From Pigmentiphaga sp. (GTDB taxonomy: Bacteria > Pseudomonadota > Gammaproteobacteria > Burkholderiales > Burkholderiaceae_B): a stretch of 64,000 nucleotides of DNA. The translations under genes were made by a program, and so were the position numbers. Under the pieces are notes generated by a model. The model searched no databases. It was given only the letters and a program-made list of their open reading frames with translations, and was not told where the DNA came from. Every line of letters starts with the position of its first letter. The first letter of the stretch is position 1. Positions 25,866 through 33,466 of this stretch are shown piece by piece. The stretch covers positions 211,830 through 275,829 of the forward strand of contig JALOAI010000002.1 in NCBI GenBank assembly GCA_023228945.1. Direction: 5' to 3'.

Positions 25866-26177
25866 TTACGCCGTGATCGCTTCGATGCGGATCTCGGTGT
25901 AGTTTTGACGATGACCCTGGCGTTTTTGGTAGTGCTTGCGCCGGCGCATCTTGAAAATACGAACTTTGTCGTGGCGGCCATGCGCAAGAACCGTGGCCTT
26001 GACCGTGGCGCCGGACACGAGCGGGGTGCCAACCTGGAGCTGGTCGCCCTCGCCCACTGCCAGGATCTGGTCAATGGCGATTTCTTGCCCAATGTCTGCC
26101 GGTATCTGTTCGATCTTGAGTTTTTCGCCAGCGGCAACGCGATACTGCTTGCCGCCGGTTTTTATGACCGCGTACAT
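25866..26177 (-). CDS. rplU: 50S ribosomal protein L21
   Basis: 103-residue ribosomal protein binding 23S rRNA. MYAVIKTGGKQYRVAAGEKLKIEQIPADIG and KMRRRKHYQKRQGHRQNYTEIRI are diagnostic. The ATG at 26175-26177 has a GGAAACCTCCC leader on the minus strand. It is the first gene of the rplU-rpmA(-obgE-proB) unit and divergent from ispB; 26178-26537 holds promoters for both. Confidence 0.97.
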   Translation of the reverse strand: MYAVIKTGGKQYRVAAGEKLKIEQIPADIGQEIAIDQILAVGEGDQLQVGTPLVSGATVKATVLAHGRHDKVRIFKMRRRKHYQKRQGHRQNYTEIRIEAITA

Positions 26178-26429
26178 GGGAGGTTTCCTTTCGGGGTACA
26201 AAATCAAGGATCGGCCGCAACGCGAACCCTCCGCGCCGAATAGGCTGGGCCAGGGCTTGGCAAGGGTCGAGTAGCGCCATGGCGCCCATCAACATAAAAG
26301 GCGCAAATGCCGATCGAGAACCAGTGATGCTAGCACCTTGGGGCGGCAGGAGTCAAGCAAGAAGCGTCGCTTGCGCCATGAAGGCGGGAGGTCGGGGGCT
26401 TTTTGAGACTCTCCATGATGTGTCGGTAT

Positions 26430-26460
26430 GTGACTTCCGCCGGCTCAAACCCGATATAAT
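26430..26460 (+). promoter_or_regulatory. Candidate promoter for ispB
   Basis: TATAAT at 26455-26460 is preceded by TGACTT at 26431-26436 (18-bp spacer), a fair -35. It lies 78 bp upstream of the chosen ispB start, in the 360-bp divergent gap with rplU (26178-26537), in which I see no gene. Confidence 0.5.
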
Positions 26461-26537
26461 GCAAGATTCGTTTGGATCGGAGGCCCGCATCTGTCCGGCG
26501 GGTTCGGCAGCCTCCGCTCGCCTTCCCAGGAAAGTCC

Positions 26538-27503
26538 TTGAGCCTCCCCGTCCTTATCGAGCCTGTCGCGCAAGACATGCAAGCCGTGGATAAGATCATC
26601 CGCGAACGGCTCAACTCCGAAGTCGTCCTGATCCGCACTATCGGCGATTACATCGTAAAGGCCGGGGGCAAGCGCATGCGTCCGGCCCTGTTGCTGATGA
26701 TGGCGCGGGCGCTGGGTTATCAGGGTACCCAGCATCATCTGCTGGCGGCGGTGGTCGAGTTCATTCACACGGCCACGCTGTTGCACGACGACGTCGTCGA
26801 CGAGTCCGACATGCGGCGCGGCCGCCAAACCGCCAACGCGGTATTCGGCAACGCCGCCAGCGTCCTGGTGGGCGACTTCCTCTACTCCCGTACCTTCCAG
26901 ATGATGGTCGAGTCCGGCAGCCTCGAGATCATGAGCGTCCTGGCCGACGCCACCAACGTGATTGCCGAGGGGGAAGTGCTGCAACTGCTCAACGTGCACG
27001 ATCCCGACGTGACCGAAGAGCGTTACATGCATGTCGTGCGCTATAAAACCGCCCGTTTGTTCGAGGCGGCGGCCCAGGTCGGCGCGCTCTTGGCTTCCTG
27101 TGAAGCGCCGGTGGTCGAGCTGGCCGCCGAGTACGGTCGGCGGGTCGGCACGGCCTTTCAATTGATCGACGACGTGCTCGACTACAGCGGCGACGCCGAA
27201 GCGCTGGGCAAGAATGTGGGCGACGATCTGCGGGAGGGCAAGGCCACGTTGCCCTTGATCCGTGTCATGGAGGTCGGCTCCCCGGCGCAGCGGCAATTGA
27301 TCCGCGACGCGATCATCGCGGGCGATGGCGATTTCGACGCGGTGGCCGCGGCCATCCACGGCACAGATGCCCTCGAGCATACGCGTCTGGCCGCCCAGCG
27401 TGAGGCGGCGGCGGCGGCTGCGGCGATCGCCGGCTTTCCGGGCTCCGTTTTCAAATCGGCTATGCTCGACTTCTGCGCTTTCGCGGTCGACCGCGCGCAC
27501 TAA
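26538..27503 (+). CDS. ispB: Octaprenyl/polyprenyl diphosphate synthase
   Basis: Trans-prenyltransferase that makes the ubiquinone side chain; 321 residues. Both Asp-rich motifs are present: LLHDDVVDESDMRRG (first, DDxxD) and LIDDVLDYSGD (second). KRMRPALLLMMARALGY and KTARLFEAAAQVGALLA are further family segments. The start is a TTG with AGGAAAG 5 bp upstream, giving an N-terminus (LPVLIEPVAQDMQAVDKII) like homologs. An ATG at 26577 is the alternative. It is divergent from rplU, as in E. coli. Confidence 0.93.
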   Translation: MSLPVLIEPVAQDMQAVDKIIRERLNSEVVLIRTIGDYIVKAGGKRMRPALLLMMARALGYQGTQHHLLAAVVEFIHTATLLHDDVVDESDMRRGRQTANAVFGNAASVLVGDFLYSRTFQMMVESGSLEIMSVLADATNVIAEGEVLQLLNVHDPDVTEERYMHVVRYKTARLFEAAAQVGALLASCEAPVVELAAEYGRRVGTAFQLIDDVLDYSGDAEALGKNVGDDLREGKATLPLIRVMEVGSPAQRQLIRDAIIAGDGDFDAVAAAIHGTDALEHTRLAAQREAAAAAAAIAGFPGSVFKSAMLDFCAFAVDRAH

Positions 27504-27510
27504 AACCTTG

Positions 27511-27531
27511 GCCGGCCGCGAGGCGGCCGGC
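27511..27531 (+). terminator. Hairpin after ispB
   Basis: Perfect 9-bp stem GCCGGCCGC / GCGGCCGGC with a 3-nt GAG loop, starting 8 bp after the ispB stop. No T-run follows. Confidence 0.5.
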
Positions 27532-27631
27532 GATGAGCGTGCAGCCGCGTGGGCGTTGAAAATATCCCAATAAAGTCAGGCCGCAGTCGTCCCCGTTTCC
27601 GGAGGTTGCTGCGGCGCTCCGGAGGCCGGAC

Positions 27632-28552
27632 ATGAGCGTCGCCCGCAAGCCCCTCGACGGGCTGGCTACGAGCATCATCATTATTCTGTGTTTCTGCTGG
27701 GGTTTGCAGCAGGTGGCCATCAAGGTCGCGGCGCCGGTCATTTCACCCGTCATGCAGATCGGCTTGCGTTCGGCAATCGCAGGAGCCATGGTGCTGGCCT
27801 TCATGGTGTGGCGCGGCATTCCGTTGTTCCGGCGCGATGGCACTTGGTGGCCGGGCCTGCTCTCCGGCGCCTTGTTCGGCCTGGAGTTTCTGCTGATTGC
27901 GATCGGCCTGGGTTACACCAGCGCCTCGCACATGGCGGTGTTCATCTATACCGCGCCGATCTTCACCGCGCTGGGCCTGCACTTCCGGGTGGCTGGCGAA
28001 AAACTGTCGTTGCGCCAGTGGCTGGGCGTCGTGATCGCGTTTGGCGGGGTGCTGGCCGCGTTCGCCGAGGGGTTGTTCGCCACCTCGGCCGACCAGTATC
28101 CCTTGATGTGGCTGGGCGATTTTCTGGGAGTGATGGCCGGCCTGCTCTGGGGGCTCACGACGGTCGTGATCCGTGCCTCGGCGCTCTCCGAAGCGCCGCC
28201 CACCAAAACGCTGATTTACCAATTGGCCATGGCCACGATCATTTTGCTGGCCTTCGCCGTGCTGACGGACATCCATCACGTCGGGCCGATGACGCCGCTG
28301 GTCTGGAGCAGCCTCATCTTCCAGGTGCTGGTGGTGGGTTTCGCCAGCCTGATGCTGTGGTTCTGGCTGTTGCGCCATTACCTGGCCTCGCGCGTTTCGG
28401 TGTTCACTTTCCTGACTCCGGTGTTTGGCATCGGGCTTGGCGTCTGGCTGCTCGATGAGCCGTTCACGCCAGGGTTTGCGATTGGCGCGGCACTGATCGT
28501 CCTTGGCATCACGTTCGTCAACTGGCCGCAGCGGCGGCGCGAGCGCGGATGA
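27632..28552 (+). CDS. EamA-family (DMT) transporter
   Basis: 306-residue inner-membrane protein with ten hydrophobic segments arranged as two EamA repeats (first starting SIIIILCFCWGLQQVAIKVAAP, second WLGDFLGVMAGLLWGLTTVVIRASA). Typical EamA features include GLGYTSASHMAVFIYTAPIFTALG in the first repeat and LTPVFGIGLGVWLLDEPFTPGFAIGAALIVLGI in the second. Probably exports a metabolite or amino acid; the substrate is unknown. The ATG has GGAGG 6 bp upstream. It overlaps the NrtR-like gene by 4 bp (ATGA), so the regulator and transporter are coupled. Confidence 0.88.
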   Translation: MSVARKPLDGLATSIIIILCFCWGLQQVAIKVAAPVISPVMQIGLRSAIAGAMVLAFMVWRGIPLFRRDGTWWPGLLSGALFGLEFLLIAIGLGYTSASHMAVFIYTAPIFTALGLHFRVAGEKLSLRQWLGVVIAFGGVLAAFAEGLFATSADQYPLMWLGDFLGVMAGLLWGLTTVVIRASALSEAPPTKTLIYQLAMATIILLAFAVLTDIHHVGPMTPLVWSSLIFQVLVVGFASLMLWFWLLRHYLASRVSVFTFLTPVFGIGLGVWLLDEPFTPGFAIGAALIVLGITFVNWPQRRRERG

Positions 28553-29661
28553 CGCCGATGGACTCGTCCGGCGCGCCCGCCGCCCGTACGCTATCCGTGG
28601 ATCTGGTGGCGGTGGTGGTGGCCGTCACCGCGGGCGACCCGCGGGTGCTGACCATGCACTCCGTTGCCGACTCTTTGACCACGGGCCAAAGCGTAAGCCC
28701 CGGCCTTGAGGACGGGGTGAAGCGAGGCAGTCGTTCCCTGGAGCCGAAGGCTCCCCCGAGTGGTGGCGGAGAAGCTCCGGCCGGGAGGCCGGAGTTCGTC
28801 ACTCCGCAAGAGGGCGAAGCCTTGCCCGCCGGCCCCTTCGAGCAGGGACACCGCTCACTGCAGTCGGGCCTGCGCGCCTGGGTGGAACGGCATACGCATC
28901 ACCCCCTGGGCTACGTCGAGCAGCTTTATACCTTTGCCGATCGCGACCGGGTCGATCCCCGTGGCGAGGCCAGCCAGGTGATGTCGATCAGCTATTTGGC
29001 CCTGAGTCGCGAAGCGGCCAGCGCGCCCGACGTGGCGACCGAATGGCAGCCCTGGTACCGCTACTTTCCATGGGAAGACTGGCGCGCCGGCCCTCCGCCC
29101 ATGATCGAAACGCAGATCGCGCCGGGCTTGCGGGCCTGGGTGGCCGAGGCCCGCGACGAAGAGCAGCGCTGGCTGCGCGAGCAGCGGGTGTCGCTCACCT
29201 TCGGGCTGGCCGATTCGGCCTGGAATGAAGATCTCGTGCTGCAACGCTACGAACTGCTATTCGAAACCGGCCTGGTGCAAGAGGCCTGGCGCCATCGCCG
29301 TCTGCCGCCGCCCGGCGGCTTGCCGGAGGGGCAGCCCATGTGCCAGGATTACCGCCGCATCCTGGCCACCGGGATGGCCCGGCTGCGGGCCAAGATCAAG
29401 TACCGGCCGGTGGTGTTCGAACTGATGCCGCCCGAGTTCACCCTGCTCCAATTGCAGCAGACGGTGGAGGCGCTGGCGGGGCGCAGCCTGCACAAGCAGA
29501 ACTTCCGCCGTTTGATCGAGCAGCAGGAGCTCGTGGAAGATACCGGCCGGCAGCAGGCCGGCGCAGCGGGGCGGCCCGCCAAGCTGTTCCGCTTCCGGCG
29601 GGGCGTCATGCTCGAACGCGCCATCGCGGGAAGCAAACTCCCCTTGGCAAGAACCTTGTGA
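28549..29661 (+). CDS. NrtR-like regulator: degenerate Nudix domain plus winged helix, with in-frame repeat insertion
   Basis: 370-residue protein resembling NrtR-type regulators of NAD metabolism. The N-terminal part has a Nudix-fold look (SVDLVAVVVAVTAGDPRVLT and later GHRSLQSGLRAWVERHTHHPLGYVEQLYTFADRDR) but no catalytic Nudix box. The C-terminal part is a winged helix (FELMPPEFTLLQLQQTVEALAGRSLHKQNFRRLIEQQELVEDT...GRPAKLFRFRR). About residues 47-85 (VSPGLEDGVKRGSRSLEPKAPPSGGGEAPAGRPEFV) are encoded by the 115-bp dispersed repeat and interrupt the first strands of the domain. The frame is preserved. Whether the protein still works is unknown. Its stop TGA lies within the -35 box of tRNA-Pro. 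Confidence 0.75.
   Translation: MTPMDSSGAPAARTLSVDLVAVVVAVTAGDPRVLTMHSVADSLTTGQSVSPGLEDGVKRGSRSLEPKAPPSGGGEAPAGRPEFVTPQEGEALPAGPFEQGHRSLQSGLRAWVERHTHHPLGYVEQLYTFADRDRVDPRGEASQVMSISYLALSREAASAPDVATEWQPWYRYFPWEDWRAGPPPMIETQIAPGLRAWVAEARDEEQRWLREQRVSLTFGLADSAWNEDLVLQRYELLFETGLVQEAWRHRRLPPPGGLPEGQPMCQDYRRILATGMARLRAKIKYRPVVFELMPPEFTLLQLQQTVEALAGRSLHKQNFRRLIEQQELVEDTGRQQAGAAGRPAKLFRFRRGVMLERAIAGSKLPLARTL
28689..28802 (+). repeat. 115-bp dispersed repeat, copy B, inside the NrtR-like CDS
   Basis: Best-preserved copy. It starts AAGCGTAAGCCCCGGCC, forms a CCCCG/CGGGG stem, passes through GGAGCCGAAGGCTCC (hairpin) and GTGGCGGAGAAG. It ends with an 8-bp GC hairpin (CTCCGGCC-GGGA-GGCCGGAG, 28775-28794) followed by TTCGTCAC. 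The layout resembles the right-end / omega-RNA scaffold of tnpB elements. The reverse complement of 50695-50812 matches it over most of its length. Confidence 0.65.
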
Positions 29662-29684
29662 ACTTTTTTTTGAGCTGCTATACT
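29656..29684 (+). promoter_or_regulatory. Promoter of tRNA-Pro
   Basis: TTGTGA (29656-29661), 17-bp spacer, TATACT (29679-29684), 44 bp before the tRNA. The -35 box overlaps the end of the NrtR-like gene. Confidence 0.75.
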
Positions 29685-29728
29685 CGCGCTCTTTGCAGCA
29701 ATGCAGAGCCGAAGTGGCGCAAGCCCAT

Positions 29729-29805
<77 letters not shown>

Positions 29806-29850
29806 TTCATTTGGTCGATCCCGGTTGCCTCGCGGCAATCGTGCCAACAA

Positions 29851-29886
29851 AGCCGACAACCACCATTACGTGTTGTCGGCTTTTTT
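29851..29886 (+). terminator. Intrinsic terminator after tRNA-Pro
   Basis: 10-bp stem AGCCGACAAC / GTTGTCGGCT, 11-nt loop, then TTTTTT. The stem is nearly identical to the terminator at 30626. Confidence 0.88.
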
Positions 29887-29999
29887 GCGTGCGTTCTTGG
29901 CGGCCACCTTGGGTATCATGGCAAGTTGGATTTTTGTGCCGGCAGGCGGCGAGCTTCGGCAGCTTTCATTCAAGCATCTCAGAGGGCGGGACAATTGCC

Positions 30000-30536
30000 A
30001 TGGTGTCGTTGCAGGAACAACTGTTAAAGGCGGGGCTGACCGACCAGAAGAAGGTCAAGCGGGTCAACCAGGCCAAAAGCCAGCAAAAGAAGATCGAGCG
30101 TCGCACGGGCACGCAAAGCGTGGACGAGGCACGCCTGGCCGCACTCGAAGTGCAGCAACAGAAGCGCGAGGCCGTCCGCGAACTCAATGCGAAACGCGAC
30201 GCCGAGGCCCGAAAAAAAGCCATTCAGGCGCAGATCGTGCAGATGGTGCAACAAAGCCGCCAGGGCCGCGGCGGTGGCGACATCGCCTACAACTTTGTCT
30301 TTGGCAACAAAATCCAACGCATTCATGTCTCCGCCGCGGTGCAATCGCAGCTGGCGGCGGGGCAGCTGGTCATCGTCCGCCTCGGCGAGGCCACCGAATT
30401 GGTGCCCAGGGTGGTGGCCGACAAAATCGCCGAACGTGACCCATCGATCGTGATTCGCGTGAAAAAGTCGGAGGTACAGCCCGCCGAGGACGATCCCTAT
30501 GCCGACTACAAGATTCCGGATGATTTCACGTGGTAA
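30000..30536 (+). CDS. DUF2058 family protein (YaiL-like)
   Basis: 178-residue protein of unknown function. It opens with the family N-terminus MVSLQEQLLKAGLTDQKKVKRVNQAK, followed by a Lys/Arg/Glu/Gln-rich, probably coiled-coil, helix to about residue 80. A compact domain follows (IAYNFVFGNKIQRIHVSAAVQSQLAAGQLVIVRLGEATELVP), with a short acidic C-terminal tail ending YADYKIPDDFTW. The basic helix suggests nucleic-acid or ribosome contact, which is inference. It sits alone between two almost identical terminators. Confidence 0.85.
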   Translation: MVSLQEQLLKAGLTDQKKVKRVNQAKSQQKKIERRTGTQSVDEARLAALEVQQQKREAVRELNAKRDAEARKKAIQAQIVQMVQQSRQGRGGGDIAYNFVFGNKIQRIHVSAAVQSQLAAGQLVIVRLGEATELVPRVVADKIAERDPSIVIRVKKSEVQPAEDDPYADYKIPDDFTW

Positions 30537-30625
30537 GGAATAATGCTGGGGCCGGCTTGCCGGCGAACTAACACCAGAATCCCTCACTGAAAATTTGCGC
30601 CAGCCTCCCCAGGCGCAAGACCAAG

Positions 30626-30664
30626 GCCGACAAACACACTGCCGTGTTGTCGGCTTTTTTTTTT
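30626..30664 (+). terminator. Intrinsic terminator after the DUF2058 gene
   Basis: 8-bp stem GCCGACAA / TTGTCGGC with a 13-nt loop followed by ten T residues. Same stem as the tRNA-Pro terminator. Confidence 0.88.
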
Positions 30665-30679
30665 GCCGCCGGGCCGCCC

Positions 30680-30748
30680 CCAAGGCAAAAAGCCCCATTG
30701 GGGGGCAGCGCCGCCGCGTTAGCGGCAAGCGTGGGGGCCTTTTTTTGC
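30680..30748. repeat. Burkholderiales-type intergenic terminator repeat
   Basis: Nested palindrome: GCAAAAAGCCCC ... GGGGGCCTTTTTTTGC on the outside and CCGC / GCGG inside, with the characteristic GGGGGGCAGCGCCGCC and GGCAAGCGTGGGGGCC segments. I recall this element as frequent between genes in Alcaligenaceae and Comamonadaceae. T-runs on both strands make it a bidirectional terminator. Confidence 0.7.
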
Positions 30749-30872
30749 GTGGATTTGTGTCGGCTCGCTCTCGGGATAAAGACGGGAAAGTGCCACCGAC
30801 ATCGCGGCGGGCGTGGCGCCTTTCTATGGATTGCGGCGAGTCCCGGGTTTGTCTGAGTGGCGAGGCGGGTGT

Positions 30873-30906
30873 TTGCACCATGGGCTTAAGTTCGTATAAT
30901 GAACTT
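30873..30906 (+). promoter_or_regulatory. Promoter with overlapping palindrome for the Rieske-Bug-SDR operon
   Basis: TTGCAC (30873-30878), 16-bp spacer, consensus TATAAT (30895-30900). The -10 box lies inside a perfect 6-bp inverted repeat AAGTTC-GTATAAT-GAACTT (30888-30906), which looks like a repressor operator. The nearest regulator is the IclR gene at the end of this cluster. The rest of 30537-30955 holds only terminators and the intergenic repeat. Confidence 0.6.
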
Positions 30907-30955
30907 GAATGTCATGTAGCGAACAGCCGGCTGACGGCGAGTGGGGACGATCGAG

Positions 30956-32230
30956 ATGAATGCGGAAATGGCGGAAATCCTGGTGCGCACCGGTCCGGGT
31001 ACGCCCATGGGCGAACTGATGCGGCGCTACTGGGTGCCGGTGGTGTTGTCAAAGGAAATTGCGGAACCCGATGGGCCGCAGCTGCGGGTGCAGGTGTTGG
31101 GCGAAAAGCTGTTGGCGTTCCGGGACACCGAAGGCCAGCCTGGCTTGATCGACGAGTTCTGTTCGCACCGGGGCGTGTCGCTTTACTTCGGCCGCAACGA
31201 AGAGGGCGGCATCCGCTGCGCCTACCATGGCGTCAAGTTCGACCGCCTGGGACGCTGCGTCGACGTACCGTCGTCGCCGCAGGCCTGTGCCCACATGCAC
31301 ATCAAAGGCTATCCCTGTGTCGAGCGCGGCGGGGTGGTATGGGCATACCTGGGGCCCGCCAGCGAGCAACCGCCGGCACCCGAGCTGGAATGGTGTTTAT
31401 TGCCGCCAGAGCACGTGTTCGTGTCGCGGCGGCTGCAGGAGTGCAACTATCTGCAGGCCATGGAGGGCGGCATCGACACCAGCCATGTGTCCTTTGTACA
31501 TCGCTACGAGGTGGATACCGACCCGATGCACCAGGGCTGCAAGGCTCTTGATTACATCAAGGCCGACGGCAACGTGGTGTTCGAGATCGAGCAAACCGAT
31601 TTTGGCCTGACGCTGTTCGGCCGCCGCAACGGCGAGCCGGATTCCTATTACTGGCGCGTCACGCAATGGCTGTTTCCGTGGTTCACGCTGATACCGCCTT
31701 TTGGCGAGCATTCGCTGGCGGGCCATGTCTGGGTGCCGATCGATGACCACCATTGCTGGGCCTGGAGCATCAATTTTCATCCCGACAAGCCGCTGTCGGA
31801 CGAAGAGCGGCAGGCGATGGCCGACGGCAAGGGCATCCACGTCGAATACGAAGCGCCGGACAGCTTCCGGCCCAAGGCCAACCGCGACAACGACTATCTG
31901 CTCGATCGAGTCGCCCAGAAAGAGGGGCGCAGCTATAGCGGCGTCATGGGTTTCGCCATGCAGGATGCCTCGCTGCAGGAAAGCATGGGGCCGATCCAGA
32001 ATCACCAGGCCGAGCGGCTGCTGCCAACCGACCGGGCCATCGTCATGGCGCGGCGCATGCTGTACCAGGCGGCGCTCGACCTTCAGCAAGACAAAGCCCC
32101 GCCGGCGCTCGACACGGCCGCGCAGCGCGTGCGCGCGGCCGGCGTGCTGCTGCCGCGGGACGCGGACCCGATGGCCTGGGCACGCGCGCATCTGGCCGAC
32201 GGGCTGGATGCTCCCGTGCACTCGCTCTAA
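30956..32230 (+). CDS. Rieske non-heme iron oxygenase, alpha subunit
   Basis: 424-residue oxygenase component of the phthalate-dioxygenase/demethylase type. The Rieske cluster ligands are Cys69-x-His71 and Cys88-xx-His91 (CSHRG and CAYHG). The mononuclear iron site is GGIDTSHVSFVHR (His177, His182). TRTGPGTPMGELMRRYWVPV-type N-termini mark the subfamily that acts on aromatic acids or ethers without a beta subunit. No reductase gene is adjacent, so it must borrow electron transfer proteins. Start ATG at 30956 is preferred over a GTG 15 bases upstream. It heads an operon with a Bug protein and an SDR. Substrate unknown. Confidence 0.87.
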   Translation: MNAEMAEILVRTGPGTPMGELMRRYWVPVVLSKEIAEPDGPQLRVQVLGEKLLAFRDTEGQPGLIDEFCSHRGVSLYFGRNEEGGIRCAYHGVKFDRLGRCVDVPSSPQACAHMHIKGYPCVERGGVVWAYLGPASEQPPAPELEWCLLPPEHVFVSRRLQECNYLQAMEGGIDTSHVSFVHRYEVDTDPMHQGCKALDYIKADGNVVFEIEQTDFGLTLFGRRNGEPDSYYWRVTQWLFPWFTLIPPFGEHSLAGHVWVPIDDHHCWAWSINFHPDKPLSDEERQAMADGKGIHVEYEAPDSFRPKANRDNDYLLDRVAQKEGRSYSGVMGFAMQDASLQESMGPIQNHQAERLLPTDRAIVMARRMLYQAALDLQQDKAPPALDTAAQRVRAAGVLLPRDADPMAWARAHLADGLDAPVHSL

Positions 32231-32256
32231 ACCCGGGCGCTGACCAAGCAACGAGT

Positions 32257-32274
32257 CTCGTCCTTCGGGACGAG
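32257..32274 (+). other. UUCG-type hairpin between the Rieske and Bug genes
   Basis: Perfect 7-bp stem CTCGTCC / GGACGAG capped by a TTCG tetraloop, in the 181-bp gap between the two genes. It could stabilise the upstream mRNA or attenuate transcription. Confidence 0.5.
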
Positions 32275-32411
32275 GCCGAGCGGGGACTCCCGGCTTGACC
32301 GCCGGAAGGCCAAAGCCGTTCAGGGCCGGCGGGACGGAACGAGGCTTCCGGTCTGGCCGGCGAATACCAAAGCGTCCGCAAAGGGCGCCTCAAACACAAG
32401 GAGACAACGTC

Positions 32412-33392
32412 ATGATCCGAATGAACATACGCCCCTGGCTCGCCGGCATTGCCGCGGCCGGCGCGCTCTGCGGCGCGCCGCTGCAAGCCGCCGAATGGGC
32501 GCCCAGCCAGCCGGTGCACATTATCGTGCCGATCACGGGCAGCACGAACGATCTGCTGGCACGATTGATGGCGCCGCATCTCGAACAGATCATGGGCCAG
32601 CCCTTCATCGTCGAGAACCGTCCGGGAGCGGGAGGCAACATCGGCGCCGATTACGTGGCGCGTGCCACCCCCGACGGCCATACCTTGCTGATCGGCTACA
32701 ACGGGCCGATAGCGATCAACAAGTCGCTGTTCTCGCGCCTGCCCTACGACCCGCAGAAGGATCTCGCGCCCATCTCCCTGGCGGTCATGTCGCCGCAATA
32801 CCTGGTCGTGCGCTCCGATCTGCCGGTGTCGTCGGTCGACGAACTCGTCCGCTATGCCAAAGAACACCCCGGCGAACTCTCGTATGGCTCGGTGGCGGTG
32901 GGCAGCGCTTCGCACCTGACGATGGAGATGCTGAAGCTGGCGGCCGGCATCGACATCGTGCATGTGCCGTACAAAGGTGCGGCGCCGGCGCTGGTCGACC
33001 TCGTGGCCGGCAACGTCGATGTCGCCTTCATGGTGCCGGGCAATGTCCAGCCCTATATGGCCGACGGCCGCTTGCGCGCCATCGCCTCCTCCGGACTCAA
33101 GCGCTTTGCCAGCACGCCCGATGTGCCCACGGTGGCCGAGTCGGGCTTCCCGGACTTCAACGCCGTATCCTGGATCGGCCTGCTGGCTCCCGGTGGCACG
33201 CCGCCCGAGATCATCGAGCGCTATAACCAGGCGGTGGTTCGCGTGTTGCACATGCCCGAGGTGCGCCAGCGGCTGGAAGATATCGAGTTCGATGTCGTTG
33301 CCACCAGTTCGGGCGAGTTCGCCGAGTGGATCGCCCAGGAGATTCCGCGCTGGGGCCAGGTGATCGAGGCCACCGGCGCGCGAGTGGACTGA
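32412..33392 (+). CDS. TctC/Bug-family periplasmic binding protein
   Basis: 326 residues with a Sec signal peptide (MIRMNIRPWLAGIAAAGALC...LQA). Family motifs: HIIVPITGSTNDLLARLM, VENRPGAGGNIGADYVARATPDGHTLL, HVPYKGAAPALVDLVAGNVDVAF and STPDVPTVAESGFPDF. The usual PPGG in the first motif is replaced by ITGS, which may affect the ligand pocket. ATG with AAGGAG 9 bp upstream. It lies between a Rieske oxygenase and an SDR, suggesting it captures the aromatic acid that the operon degrades (inference). Confidence 0.9.
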   Translation: MIRMNIRPWLAGIAAAGALCGAPLQAAEWAPSQPVHIIVPITGSTNDLLARLMAPHLEQIMGQPFIVENRPGAGGNIGADYVARATPDGHTLLIGYNGPIAINKSLFSRLPYDPQKDLAPISLAVMSPQYLVVRSDLPVSSVDELVRYAKEHPGELSYGSVAVGSASHLTMEMLKLAAGIDIVHVPYKGAAPALVDLVAGNVDVAFMVPGNVQPYMADGRLRAIASSGLKRFASTPDVPTVAESGFPDFNAVSWIGLLAPGGTPPEIIERYNQAVVRVLHMPEVRQRLEDIEFDVVATSSGEFAEWIAQEIPRWGQVIEATGARVD

Positions 33393-33466
33393 GTTTTCAC
33401 GTGAGCGAGCGGGGTCTTTCATCAAGGGTGGCGGTAACCGCCATAATCATTAGGGGAGTATGACGG

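Noticed and set aside
32275..32411. GC-rich spacer between the Rieske and Bug genes as another copy of the 115-bp repeat
   Set aside because: It has hairpins and isolated similar words, but the ordered blocks and the TTCAC end are absent.
32043..33425. 460-codon minus-strand frame across the Bug gene
   Set aside because: Antisense shadow rich in Arg, His and Ala; the plus strand has a signal peptide and all Bug motifs.
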